From the NCBI GenBank assembly GCA_035718045.1, contig DASTHV010000004.1:1-19174 (forward strand): a stretch of DNA of 19,174 bases, given 5' to 3'. The stretch's first letter is position 1. The number at the start of each line of letters is the position of its first letter. This document shows positions 6,631 through 13,305 of this stretch, one piece after another. The notes beneath the pieces were generated by a model. It did not search any database, was not told the origin of the DNA, and was given only the letters and a program-made list of their open reading frames with translations. The position numbers and the translations under genes are program-made. The stretch comes from DASTHV01 sp035718045. GTDB lineage: Bacteria > Patescibacteriota > Saccharimonadia > Saccharimonadales > UBA10212.

Positions 6631-8115
6631 GTCAGCGCCGGCACGCATATCGATATCCTCTAGAACCAACTTGCCATCCGGAGATTTAGCAATCGTAAGC
6701 ATATGGTTATAATCGGCACTAAACAGGGCTCCGACTGGCATAACGGTGGGATTTATGGATTGCTGGTTCGTGCCGTCATAGTCCATCACAAAGACTTGTC
6801 CGTTTGACTGGCCGATATAACGATGGCCGTCCATCCAGTTCATATTAGTTTGCAGTGGCTGGTTAATTGAATATTCATAGGCATTTTTGGTCTCAAAATC
6901 GTAGACCGCGAAGCGTTGCAAATTTTCTATACCGACAAAGCGGGCATTGTCTGAAAAGTCCGCTTCGGTGGCGCCGGGGTCATTAAGGGCTAAAATGGGC
7001 AGCGCCTTGCCGACGCTTGGATTTTTAATGTCGTTCAAGGGATCTTTATAGATATTTACCCGGTCGGTCGTGTCGCTGCCGGCGATGTAATAAAAATGCC
7101 CCTGGAACTGAGCAGCGTTAATCAAATAATGGGTGCCGGCGCTAAATTCGTATAAATTATAGCTTTTGCCGTCGTCCCAAATCTTAGCCATGGCTTTGCC
7201 GGCCGGTTCACCTTGAGCCGTAACGTAGGTTAGTAAATCGGTACCGTAAGGTTTGTAAGCCAGGGCGTTGCTTAAGATGGGTTGAGCTAATTGCTTAGCG
7301 CTGATGTCGCCGAGCCGTAAACTGCCGTCGGCTTGATTGAAAAGGTATAGCTGGTCGGCTTTTTTGTTATAAAAATTAACTTCAGTTGGATCGGTGTTGA
7401 ACAGTTGGTTGACGTTAAATGACTGGTCGGGGTGGGCCCGGTTAAAAACCACGAATTCGGAGCCATTCGCCGAAGTATGTTTGAGCAATAGATTATTATT
7501 GTCGGTCGACCACTCCACCGCGGTTAAGACGGATGAGGACGAATAATCGGTAAGTACGCCCTCGGGCAGACTGACAGGTGTCACAACCGGTGTTTTATCG
7601 TCAAGAGTGGTGGTGTCAAACTGGTCAAAAATCGGCGCTTTGGCGGCAGAGTCACTAGACTGTACCAGTAGCCAATGCTGATTGGGTGTCTCGGTTACCA
7701 GAGGCGGCGTAGTAGCGTAGCTCTTTAAGTCAGTAATTACGGGCTTTTGAGGGAATAAGAAAGGGTAGACGTAACGGGCGACGCTTTGCTCGCTAAGAGT
7801 GAACTGCCGGCTCCAGTCGCGGTAACCGGCTCGCTTTAATGTTAGAGTATATTTTCCAGCCGGCAGAATCAGCCTAGATGGAGTGTTAGCGTTTTTGTCC
7901 TTGCCATTTAGATAAATTGTGGCCCCGCCCGGATGTGAATCGGTAAATAGCAGACCGTTTTGGACGATTTGCCCGGTTTTGGTATTGATTCCATAGCCGT
8001 TAGCCCCATACACCAAAATAACCGTCGCCAAGATGATAACCACGGCCACTAGAACATAACCGACCAATAGCCGGATGTTATAGGCGCGTCTTTTGCGAGG
8101 GTCTAAAAAATCCAT
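6616..8115 (-). CDS. PEGA-domain membrane protein with beta-propeller-like exterior
   Basis: A 499-aa protein with a short basic N-terminus (DPRKRRAYNIR), one membrane helix (about 16-37) and a large extracytoplasmic part. Residues about 57-110 form a PEGA domain: SHPGGATIYLNGK, then LILPAGKYTLTLKRAGYRDW. The remainder (about 180-490) is rich in beta strands with repeated aspartate/Trp/Tyr-containing blades (for example SVLTAVEWSTDNNNLLL, DNARFVGIENLQRFAVYDFE, SADYNHMLTIAKSPDGKLVL), which suggests a WD40/TolB-like propeller. PEGA domains are found in surface proteins and the role is not known; a structural or binding role at the cell surface is the best inference. Start ATG 8115 has TACATA 5 nt upstream. 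It is divergent from the TM protein at 8251. Confidence 0.85.
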   Translation of the reverse strand: MDFLDPRKRRAYNIRLLVGYVLVAVVIILATVILVYGANGYGINTKTGQIVQNGLLFTDSHPGGATIYLNGKDKNANTPSRLILPAGKYTLTLKRAGYRDWSRQFTLSEQSVARYVYPFLFPQKPVITDLKSYATTPPLVTETPNQHWLLVQSSDSAAKAPIFDQFDTTTLDDKTPVVTPVSLPEGVLTDYSSSSVLTAVEWSTDNNNLLLKHTSANGSEFVVFNRAHPDQSFNVNQLFNTDPTEVNFYNKKADQLYLFNQADGSLRLGDISAKQLAQPILSNALAYKPYGTDLLTYVTAQGEPAGKAMAKIWDDGKSYNLYEFSAGTHYLINAAQFQGHFYYIAGSDTTDRVNIYKDPLNDIKNPSVGKALPILALNDPGATEADFSDNARFVGIENLQRFAVYDFETKNAYEYSINQPLQTNMNWMDGHRYIGQSNGQVFVMDYDGTNQQSINPTVMPVGALFSADYNHMLTIAKSPDGKLVLEDIDMRAGADLPKR

Positions 8116-8120
8116 ATATT

Positions 8121-8126
8121 TATGTA
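8121..8126 (-). promoter_or_regulatory. -10-like TACATA for the PEGA gene
   Basis: On the minus strand TACATA lies 5 nt before the ATG at 8115, the leaderless arrangement seen for other genes here. One mismatch to TACAAT at the key last T, so only moderate support. Confidence 0.4.
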
Positions 8127-8210
8127 GAGAATTTTGGCGAACCGTTTGAGAGGTTTAAAATTCTTTTCTTATTTTCGCATAAAAATAGGTTATGGTTCAA
8201 ACAAGCGGTT

Positions 8211-8222
8211 GATAAGCTTATC
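8211..8222. promoter_or_regulatory. 12-bp perfect palindrome GATAAGCTTATC, possible operator
   Basis: A perfect dyad in the 135-bp region between two divergent surface-protein genes, 10 nt before the TAATAT box of the + gene, where a regulator could overlap the -35 zone. Function is inference. Confidence 0.4.
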
Positions 8223-8232
8223 CGTATTGGTG

Positions 8233-8238
8233 TAATAT
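8233..8238 (+). promoter_or_regulatory. -10-like TAATAT for the gene at 8251
   Basis: TAATAT preceded by TG, 12 nt before the TTG start at 8251. Weaker match than the TACAAT boxes elsewhere, but in the right place. Confidence 0.4.
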
Positions 8239-8250
8239 GAACTGGTAAGT

Positions 8251-9357
8251 TTGAGGACAAACAACTACGTGGCTAAGCCGATCAGCGTAATAGAAATTAA
8301 CGGTAATCGTTATGATGCCGCTACAGGACAACTTATCAGCGCATTTCAATCAGTCGGCCGGGTAAAAAACCAAGTCATAGACGGGTTTGTGAAAAGTCCG
8401 GCCAAAGCCGCCGGTCAAAAAGTAGCGGCTAAAGCTCGCGTCCAGGTAAATTATAAACAGCACTCCAAAGTGAGTGCGCGTCGTCTTCACCTAAAGACTG
8501 AGTCGGCCCATACTTTAATGAGAAGCGGTCTTAAAAGCCCGAACCGAAGGTTTGAGGCCAAATTCCACGCAAACCGCAGTGGCTCTAGTATCGATACTGA
8601 GCTGCGAGCCAAGCAAACTCAAAAAAGCGCTAAGGTCAAGCGCTTTGGAACGCCGCGGCATTCGGAAGTCGGCCAAGCCATCAGCGGTGAAGTTATTAAG
8701 CGCGGCCATCCAAGTAAGGCCCGCTCCGAACGGCAAGCCGCCGCCGCGCCGGTACTGCCCAGTATGATAGCCAGTGTATCGCACCAAAAATTAGAGAGGT
8801 TACTGGACGAAGCTTTGACCAGAGCTGATACCCATAAACAAGCTTTACGTCGCCAAACCGCCCGGCACTTCTGGCAACGTAGCCGATTCTGGCAGCCTAA
8901 GGGCTGGCTCAGCCTGGCTGTTGTCGGTGTGGCGATTGTCGCGGTTTTGGGTTTTTTGGCCTGGCAAAAAGTACCCCAGCTATCCGTAAAAATTAGCGCC
9001 ATGCGAGCCCACGTACCGGCGAGCGTACCAGCTTATAAGCCCGACGGTTATAAGCTTATGGCGCCGGCCAGCGCTTCGGGAAATGCCGTGACCGTCAAAT
9101 ACCAATCGGCTCTGGATAGCAGTAAAAATTTTACCGTGATGCAACAAAAATCAGATATGAATAGCTCTACTTTATCTCAAACCATAGTGCCCAAAGACGA
9201 TCAGGTCCAAACCTCTGATATGGAGGGCAATACGGTTTACATCTACGGCCATTCTAACAATGCCGCCTGGGTTAATAATGGCGTCCTTTATACCATCCAA
9301 GATAATGCCAACTTAAGCTCTGACGAGATACTCAAGGTAGCTCAAGGCCTGCAGTAG
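8251..9357 (+). CDS. Single-pass membrane protein with DUF4367-like exterior domain
   Basis: A 368-aa protein of three parts. Residues 1-215 are cytoplasmic, strongly basic and low in complexity (many Lys, Arg, Ala, Ser), starting with the block VIEINGNRYDAATGQLIS. One membrane helix spans about 218-238. Residues 255-368 form the exterior domain: PAYKPDGYKLMAPASASG, VTVKYQSALDSSKNFTVMQQ, VYIYGHSNNAAWVNNGVLYT and a final SSDEILKVAQGL, which resembles DUF4367-type domains also seen in anti-sigma and sporulation proteins. The function is unknown; the basic arm could bind nucleic acid or acidic polymers. The start is TTG 8251; GTG 8269 would also fit. It is divergent from the PEGA gene and followed by gltX after 34 nt. 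Confidence 0.7.
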   Translation: MRTNNYVAKPISVIEINGNRYDAATGQLISAFQSVGRVKNQVIDGFVKSPAKAAGQKVAAKARVQVNYKQHSKVSARRLHLKTESAHTLMRSGLKSPNRRFEAKFHANRSGSSIDTELRAKQTQKSAKVKRFGTPRHSEVGQAISGEVIKRGHPSKARSERQAAAAPVLPSMIASVSHQKLERLLDEALTRADTHKQALRRQTARHFWQRSRFWQPKGWLSLAVVGVAIVAVLGFLAWQKVPQLSVKISAMRAHVPASVPAYKPDGYKLMAPASASGNAVTVKYQSALDSSKNFTVMQQKSDMNSSTLSQTIVPKDDQVQTSDMEGNTVYIYGHSNNAAWVNNGVLYTIQDNANLSSDEILKVAQGLQ

Positions 9358-9377
9358 CCTTTATCCTAAGAAGTCAT

Positions 9378-9388
9378 TACAATACAAT
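9378..9388 (+). promoter_or_regulatory. Two overlapping -10 boxes for gltX
   Basis: TACAATACAAT contains TACAAT at 9378-9383 and again at 9383-9388. The first is 8 nt before ATG 9392 and fits a leaderless start; the second is too close (3 nt) unless a later start is used. Confidence 0.6.
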
Positions 9389-9391
9389 TTG

Positions 9392-10840
9392 ATGAAAGTA
9401 CGCACCCGTTTCGCCCCTAGTCCCACGGGTTATCTGCACGTCGGTGGTATTCGGACCGCTCTATTCGCCTGGCTGGTGGCCCGCCAAAACAGCGGCCAGT
9501 TCGTGCTGCGGCTAGAAGATACCGACAAAAAAAGGGAAGTGGCCGGAGCAGAAGCTCATATCGAAGAGAGTCTAAAGAGCTTAGGCCTGGCTTATGACGA
9601 AGGGCCGGATATCGGCGGACAGTTTGGGCCGTACCGTCAAAGCGAAAGGTTAAACCGTTATAAGAAGTGGGCAGAGAAGTTGATCGAGACCGGCCGGGCC
9701 TACGCCGACCCATATTCGCCCGGGCAAGTCCAGACTTTCCGTGAACAAGCCCAAAAAGACAAAAAACCGTATTTATACCGCGACCACCGGCCATCTAGCC
9801 CTGCAAAATGGGACGGCAAAACCGCCTTGCGCTTCAAATCCGAGCCCCAAGCCTATAATTGGCACGACGAGGTTATGGGCGATCTGTCTACCGGTCCGGA
9901 AGTAATTGATGATTTTATCCTTATAAAAAGTGATGGTTATCCGACTTACAACTTCGGCCACGTCATTGACGACGCTGAAATGGAAATCAGCCACGTAATC
10001 CGCGGTCAGGAATTTATCGCCAGCATGCCGAATTATTTGAACCTATATGAAGCTTTAGGTATTGAAACACCCGTGCTGGCCACCGTCCCGCATATCTTGG
10101 CTCCTGAGGGCAACAAGAAGCTTAGCAAGCGTGATGGAGCTAAAGATGTTTTAGAGTACGTCCGGGAAGGTTATCTGCCGGACGCCCTGGTGAATTTTAT
10201 CGCCTCAATGGGCTGGAATGACGGCACGGAGCAGGAGATATTCTCGCGTGACGAGCTGGTAGATAAATTCAAGCTTGACCATGTCCAGCGCAGCGGCGCC
10301 CGTTTTGACGAGCGGCGGCTGGAATGGATGAATGGCCATTATATTCGCTCCTTACCATTAGACGATCTCTCAAAAAAGGCTACCAGCTTCTGGCCGGCTG
10401 CGGCTAAAGGCGCCAGCCAGGAATACAAAACAGAAGTCTTAAAATTAGTCCAAGAAAGGCTGAAGCTCCTAGCCGAGCTGCCCCAGCTGACCGGTTTTTT
10501 CTTTGAGGAGCCTTTTGCCGGCAGCGTTAAAGATTTACTGGCAAATCCGGTCGATAAACAGCTCAAAAAATTATCCGGTCCGGATATTCTTAAAATGTTG
10601 GAGGCCGCTCATAATAAGCTGGCCGACAGTGATTTCTCGCAAAACGACATCGCCGGCAGACTTAATGATTTACTGGCGGAATTGAACACCAAGCCCGGCA
10701 TATTGTTCGCCGCCGTGCGCATCGCCATTAGCGGCTCGCCGGCTTCGCCGCAGTTATTTGGAACTCTTAGCGTACTGGGCAAAGATAAAAGTCTAATGCG
10801 TCTCCAGAGGGCCATTAGCCTGTTATCTCAAAACGCTTAG
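9392..10840 (+). CDS. gltX: Glutamate-tRNA ligase (GluRS)
   Basis: Class I aminoacyl-tRNA synthetase that charges tRNA-Glu (and tRNA-Gln if the genome uses the amidotransferase route). From ATG 9392 it is 482 aa, normal for bacterial GluRS. The N-terminal catalytic motif is RFAPSPTGYLHVGGIRTAL (HIGH class, HVGG), followed by RLEDTDKKRE, the substrate region VIDDFILIKSDGYPTYNF and VIDDAEMEISHVIRGQEF, and the second signature NKKLSKRDGA (KMSKS class). The C-terminal helical anticodon-binding region runs from about residue 330. A TTG directly before (9389) is an alternative start. A tRNA-Glu gene lies 1.7 kb downstream on the other strand. The -10 box of the next gene falls in the 22-nt gap after the stop. 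Confidence 0.97.
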   Translation: MKVRTRFAPSPTGYLHVGGIRTALFAWLVARQNSGQFVLRLEDTDKKREVAGAEAHIEESLKSLGLAYDEGPDIGGQFGPYRQSERLNRYKKWAEKLIETGRAYADPYSPGQVQTFREQAQKDKKPYLYRDHRPSSPAKWDGKTALRFKSEPQAYNWHDEVMGDLSTGPEVIDDFILIKSDGYPTYNFGHVIDDAEMEISHVIRGQEFIASMPNYLNLYEALGIETPVLATVPHILAPEGNKKLSKRDGAKDVLEYVREGYLPDALVNFIASMGWNDGTEQEIFSRDELVDKFKLDHVQRSGARFDERRLEWMNGHYIRSLPLDDLSKKATSFWPAAAKGASQEYKTEVLKLVQERLKLLAELPQLTGFFFEEPFAGSVKDLLANPVDKQLKKLSGPDILKMLEAAHNKLADSDFSQNDIAGRLNDLLAELNTKPGILFAAVRIAISGSPASPQLFGTLSVLGKDKSLMRLQRAISLLSQNA

Positions 10841-10847
10841 GGTTTGT

Positions 10848-10853
10848 TACAAT
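10848..10853 (+). promoter_or_regulatory. -10 box TACAAT for the DUF3048 gene
   Basis: TACAAT is 9 nt before ATG 10863; no Shine-Dalgarno is seen. A second in-frame ATG at 10878 directly follows a TATAA sequence, so the start is not fully settled. Confidence 0.6.
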
Positions 10854-10862
10854 AAATACTAA

Positions 10863-12116
10863 ATGCAGGGCGATATAATGCTGCCCCGGCCGCCCAAAAG
10901 GGCCAAGGCAGTAGCAATACCAACACCACAAACACTTCATCTCCAGCCCGATATAACCATCACGGAGACCGACCAAGACGAACCGGCTAAGAAAAACCGG
11001 CGGTTACTGGTGTCGCCGCACCACCACTTTAAGCGCTTTTGGGCGTGGTGGACGGGCCTGGGCCGCAACACCCGCTTTGGTATCATTGCGGCGCTGCTTT
11101 TGCTGTTCGGCGCAGGTAGCATCGGTTGGTATCATTTCATCCAACCTGATTCCGCGCCCTCTATTTTGATTCATAAAAATCCGCCGCCGCCTAAACCGGC
11201 CACAGTCGCTTCGCCGTTAACCGGCCTGCAGGTCGCACCGGTCTTGGCCGCCAGACCGGTTACAGGAATCATGATCGAAAATAGCACCGACGCCAGGCCG
11301 CAGTCCGGGCTACAAGACGCCGGAGTGGTGTATGAAGCCATCGCCGAGGGCGGAGTAACTCGTTTCCTGGCGCTTTTTCAAGATAGCCAGCCGCAATATA
11401 TCGGCCCAGTGCGGTCGCTGCGTCCTTATTTCATAGATTTCGCGGCGCCCTTTCAGGCCAGCATCGCGCATGTGGGCGGTTCGCCTGACGCCTTAAGCGA
11501 GGTTCGCAGCGGGCCATACCGCGATATCGACCAGTTCTTCAACAGCGGCGCCTATTGGCGGTCCGGCAGCCGACCGGCGCCTCACAATGTCTACACCAGC
11601 TTTGCCAGGCTTGACGGCCTGAATCAAAGCAAAGGCTATACCAGCAGCAGCTTTACTAGCTGGCCGCGCAAAGCCGACAAAAAGCTAGCTGTTCCGACTG
11701 CTAAATCTGTTAATCTAACGATGTCAGGGCCGATTTATAATGTCCACTATGATTATGATGCCACTAGTAACAGTTATCTTAGGAGTGAGGGCGGGGCGGC
11801 GCATATGGACTTTGTCAGCTCTGATGATAAAGCCGGTGTCCAGCTAAAACCAAAGGTAGTTATCGCTCTGGCGATGCCCTACAGTTACGGTGCGCTGGAC
11901 GCCTCCGGGGCTTACTATTCACAATATGCCGATACCGGCAGCGGCACGGCTTATATTTTTCAAGATGGTGGTGTGATACCGGCCGTCTGGTCCAAGGCGG
12001 GTACCAGTGATCAGATAAGTTTCAAAGATTCGGCCGGAGCGCCAATTAAGCTTAACTCCGGCCAAACCTGGCTGACGTTGGTCAAAACCACCGGCGATGT
12101 CAGTTATTCGCCGTAA
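10863..12116 (+). CDS. DUF3048 (YerB-like) membrane-anchored protein
   Basis: A 417-aa protein with a cytoplasmic N-terminus of about 70 residues, a membrane helix at about 72-90, a Pro-rich linker (NPPPPKPATVAS) and an exterior DUF3048 domain from about 114 to the end. Diagnostic stretches are SPLTGLQV, RPVTGIMIENSTDARPQSGL, VVYEAIAEGGVTRFLALFQD, IGPVRSLRPYFIDFA and PAPHNVYTSF. Bacillus YerB belongs to this family; its biochemical role is not established, although a cell-envelope function is likely. Here the domain is tethered by a TM helix rather than a lipobox. It is convergent with the KGG gene, the two stops being separated by one base (12117). Start ATG 10863 is chosen from the -10 spacing; 10878 would remove five residues. 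Confidence 0.88.
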   Translation: MQGDIMLPRPPKRAKAVAIPTPQTLHLQPDITITETDQDEPAKKNRRLLVSPHHHFKRFWAWWTGLGRNTRFGIIAALLLLFGAGSIGWYHFIQPDSAPSILIHKNPPPPKPATVASPLTGLQVAPVLAARPVTGIMIENSTDARPQSGLQDAGVVYEAIAEGGVTRFLALFQDSQPQYIGPVRSLRPYFIDFAAPFQASIAHVGGSPDALSEVRSGPYRDIDQFFNSGAYWRSGSRPAPHNVYTSFARLDGLNQSKGYTSSSFTSWPRKADKKLAVPTAKSVNLTMSGPIYNVHYDYDATSNSYLRSEGGAAHMDFVSSDDKAGVQLKPKVVIALAMPYSYGALDASGAYYSQYADTGSGTAYIFQDGGVIPAVWSKAGTSDQISFKDSAGAPIKLNSGQTWLTLVKTTGDVSYSP

Positions 12117-12117
12117 T

Positions 12118-12273
12118 TTAGCGGCGGCGGCTTTTCTTACCGCCAGCGCGGCCGGCCGCCCGTGTCCGCGGATCGCCCGCTTTAAATTGAGTGGGGCTGT
12201 TTTTGCCGCCTTCGCTTTGGATCCGGCGGGCATCAGCCGGGTCCATCGCTCTGAATCCACGATTATTAGCCAT
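12118..12273 (-). CDS. Small KGG-motif (stress-induced acidophilic repeat-like) protein, 51 aa
   Basis: An unlisted short gene with a strong ribosome binding site. The protein begins MANNRGFRAMDPADARRIQS, then EGGKNSPTQFKAGDPRTRAA and a basic end GRAGGKKSRRR. GFxxMDPxxxRxIxxxGG is the core of the KGG motif found in general-stress and con-10-like proteins; here one full motif and a second partial one (AGRAGGKK) are visible. The protein is hydrophilic, probably disordered, and has net positive charge. The family is linked to stress but its mechanism is unknown. AAGGAGG ends 6 nt before ATG, unusual for this window. Convergent with the DUF3048 gene, one base apart. Confidence 0.8.
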   Translation of the reverse strand: MANNRGFRAMDPADARRIQSEGGKNSPTQFKAGDPRTRAAGRAGGKKSRRR

Positions 12274-12279
12274 ATCTAA

Positions 12280-12286
12280 CCTCCTT
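12280..12286 (-). promoter_or_regulatory. Shine-Dalgarno AAGGAGG for the KGG gene
   Basis: A perfect anti-16S complement on the minus strand, 6 nt before ATG 12273. It fixes the start of the 51-aa gene and contrasts with the leaderless-type starts of most neighbours. Confidence 0.9.
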
Positions 12287-12587
12287 AAAACCTTATCGTT
12301 GACTAGCTATATAACTGTAATAAATTTAGGCAGCAGCCCGCTATAAAATTAGTTACCCCTTGGGCGTAAGATTTTTGGTGTCAATGGCGCTCTAGAAGGG
12401 ATAATACGCGCGCTATTACGCCTACGACCAGCACGCTAAAGATTATCTCTAAAGTATTAGAGGTAGCGAAGTGGTGGCGATTACAGATGGTACCGATAAA
12501 GTGCTGTAAGCGAGAGCGTTTATGTTTTTTCAAGACCCAATTATTTTATCACGTAGATCAAGGCGCAGCTAATAAATTGAAGTGGCT
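12287..12587. other. Intergenic region without a protein gene, several small dyads
   Basis: No ORF with coding character is seen. Structures: GGCGTAA at 12363-12369 with its reverse complement at 12416-12422; within this, TAATA-CGCGCGC-TATTA at 12402-12418; and a hairpin CTCTAA-AGTA-TTAGAG at 12447-12462. A run of six T occurs near 12525. The part nearest the KGG gene should carry its promoter on the minus strand (TATATA near 12308-12313 is a candidate). It may also hold the 3' end of the tRNA-Glu transcript. Confidence 0.45.
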
Positions 12588-12662
12588 TGGTGACGCCACG
12601 GGGAATCGAACCCCGGTTGCCGGGATGAGAACCCGGTGTCCTAACCGCTAGACGATGGCGCC
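12588..12662 (-). tRNA. tRNA-Glu (anticodon UUC)
   Basis: The reverse complement folds as a 75-nt tRNA with encoded CCA. The acceptor stem pairs GGCGCCA with TGGCGTC (one G-U); the D arm is CGTCTAGCGGTTAGGAC; the anticodon stem CCGGG/CCCGG carries loop TTCTCAT with TTC at 12629-12631; the T arm is CGGGG-TTCGAAT-CCCCG. TAAAAT about 7 nt upstream of the 5' end is a possible -10 box. Its cognate synthetase gltX is in the same window. Confidence 0.97.
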
Positions 12663-12754
12663 GTCAGCTATTTTAATCACCCAAAGGATATCATACTACC
12701 CGTGATGACAACAGGATGAGGACTAAAAATCAATATTGCCTGGTCCAAATAAGC

Positions 12755-12969
12755 GGCTTAAAATAAACTTTAGCCATATGCGGGTTGGTGTAAGCCTCCC
12801 TCCGCATAGACTTATTACAAGCCTTAGCTCGCAGCCCTCAGGCTGCCAGCCACCACCAATCGTCTGGTCACGGATTCGCTACGGAACGGTTAGCCTGTCT
12901 TAACCAGCTGATTCAAGCCTCTTCAAAGCCGTTCGCCGTATCTACCGAAGATCAACGGCCCTCTTTTTA
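12755..12969 (+). ncRNA. Candidate structured RNA or leader upstream of the polymerase operon
   Basis: About 215 nt with no ORF but successive hairpins read on the plus strand: 12755-12775 (7 bp, one bulge), 12777-12783 with 12802-12808 (7 bp perfect), 12831-12846 (GCAGCC-CTCA-GGCTGC), 12889-12906 (GGTTA with TAACC) and a final terminator-like stem at 12928-12959 followed by CCTCTTTTTAT. TTGGTG in the loop of the second hairpin is complementary to CACCAA near 12854-12859, which would allow a pseudoknot. I do not recognise it as tmRNA, RNase P, SRP or 6S RNA. It could be a free RNA or an attenuator. No promoter was identified with confidence. Confidence 0.4.
12928..12968 (+). terminator. Possible intrinsic terminator or attenuator before the polymerase operon
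   Basis: GCCGTT (12928-12933) pairs with AACGGC (12954-12959), and CCTCTTTTT follows. The 20-nt loop and 6-bp stem make it weak, but it sits only 31 nt before the start of the operon, where it could end an upstream RNA or act as an attenuator. Confidence 0.45.
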
Positions 12970-12986
12970 TGAACTAAACCCTAAGC

Positions 12987-12993
12987 AAGGGAG
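12987..12993 (+). promoter_or_regulatory. Shine-Dalgarno AAGGGAG for the gene at 13000
   Basis: Six nt before ATG 13000, with a good purine match to the 16S 3' end. It is one of only two clear Shine-Dalgarno sites in the window. Confidence 0.7.
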
Positions 12994-12999
12994 CCTACC

Positions 13000-13305
13000 A
13001 TGGACCAGGCAGTACTCATCAACAAAGAAGTCAGCATCATCGCCTACTATTTCAAAAACAGCAGCCGGCGACTGCGCTGTTTCCCCAAACGCATGGAATA
13101 CGACGGCCGGCGCGTAGAATTCACCGAGACGGGATTGGTGCACCCCACCAAGCAGGGCCAGCGAATGATCCACATGTTCGATATGACCGACGGCGCCGCC
13201 GATTACCGGCTGGAGTTCGACGCCCAGGCCTTAAGCTGGAAACTGATTGCCATCACGGACGCTAATTATGCCCCGATATCACCACGACTTGCGCCTGCCA
13301 ATTAA
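13000..13305 (+). CDS. Small unknown protein preceding the Y-family polymerase, 101 aa
   Basis: I do not recognise the family. The protein starts MDQAVLINKEVSIIAYYFKN and has alternating hydrophobic strand-like segments (VSIIAYYFK, FTETGLVHP, RMIHMFDMTD, DYRLEFDAQALSWKLIAIT), compatible with a small beta-sheet domain of about 85 residues. No TM helix, signal peptide or Cys motif. It has a good ribosome binding site and overlaps the polymerase start by 38 nt, so the pair is almost certainly co-transcribed and translationally coupled. By position, like ImuA/ImuB-type or small partner proteins of Y-family polymerases, it might bind or regulate the polymerase; that is inference. Its last codons lie in the overlap and differ in frame. 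Confidence 0.75.
   Translation: MDQAVLINKEVSIIAYYFKNSSRRLRCFPKRMEYDGRRVEFTETGLVHPTKQGQRMIHMFDMTDGAADYRLEFDAQALSWKLIAITDANYAPISPRLAPAN

Noticed and set aside
9050..9062. ATAAGCTTAT in the coding region as a second copy of the 8211 palindrome
   Set aside because: Only the inner 10 bases match, and it lies inside a gene; likely chance.
11919..12260. Minus-strand ORF of 113 codons
   Set aside because: Mostly antisense to the well-supported DUF3048 gene, and in conflict with the KGG gene, which has a perfect ribosome binding site.
12488..12652. Plus-strand ORF of about 54 codons from an ATG near 12488
   Set aside because: It reads through the antisense of tRNA-Glu and gives a GDATGNRTPVAGMRTR-type sequence, a familiar artefact of antisense tRNA translation.
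12871..12920. tRNA-like T-arm (GATTCAAG) next to a GGTTA/TAACC stem
   Set aside because: The loop is eight nt, no acceptor stem pairs and no CCA end is found; kept only as part of the structured-RNA candidate.
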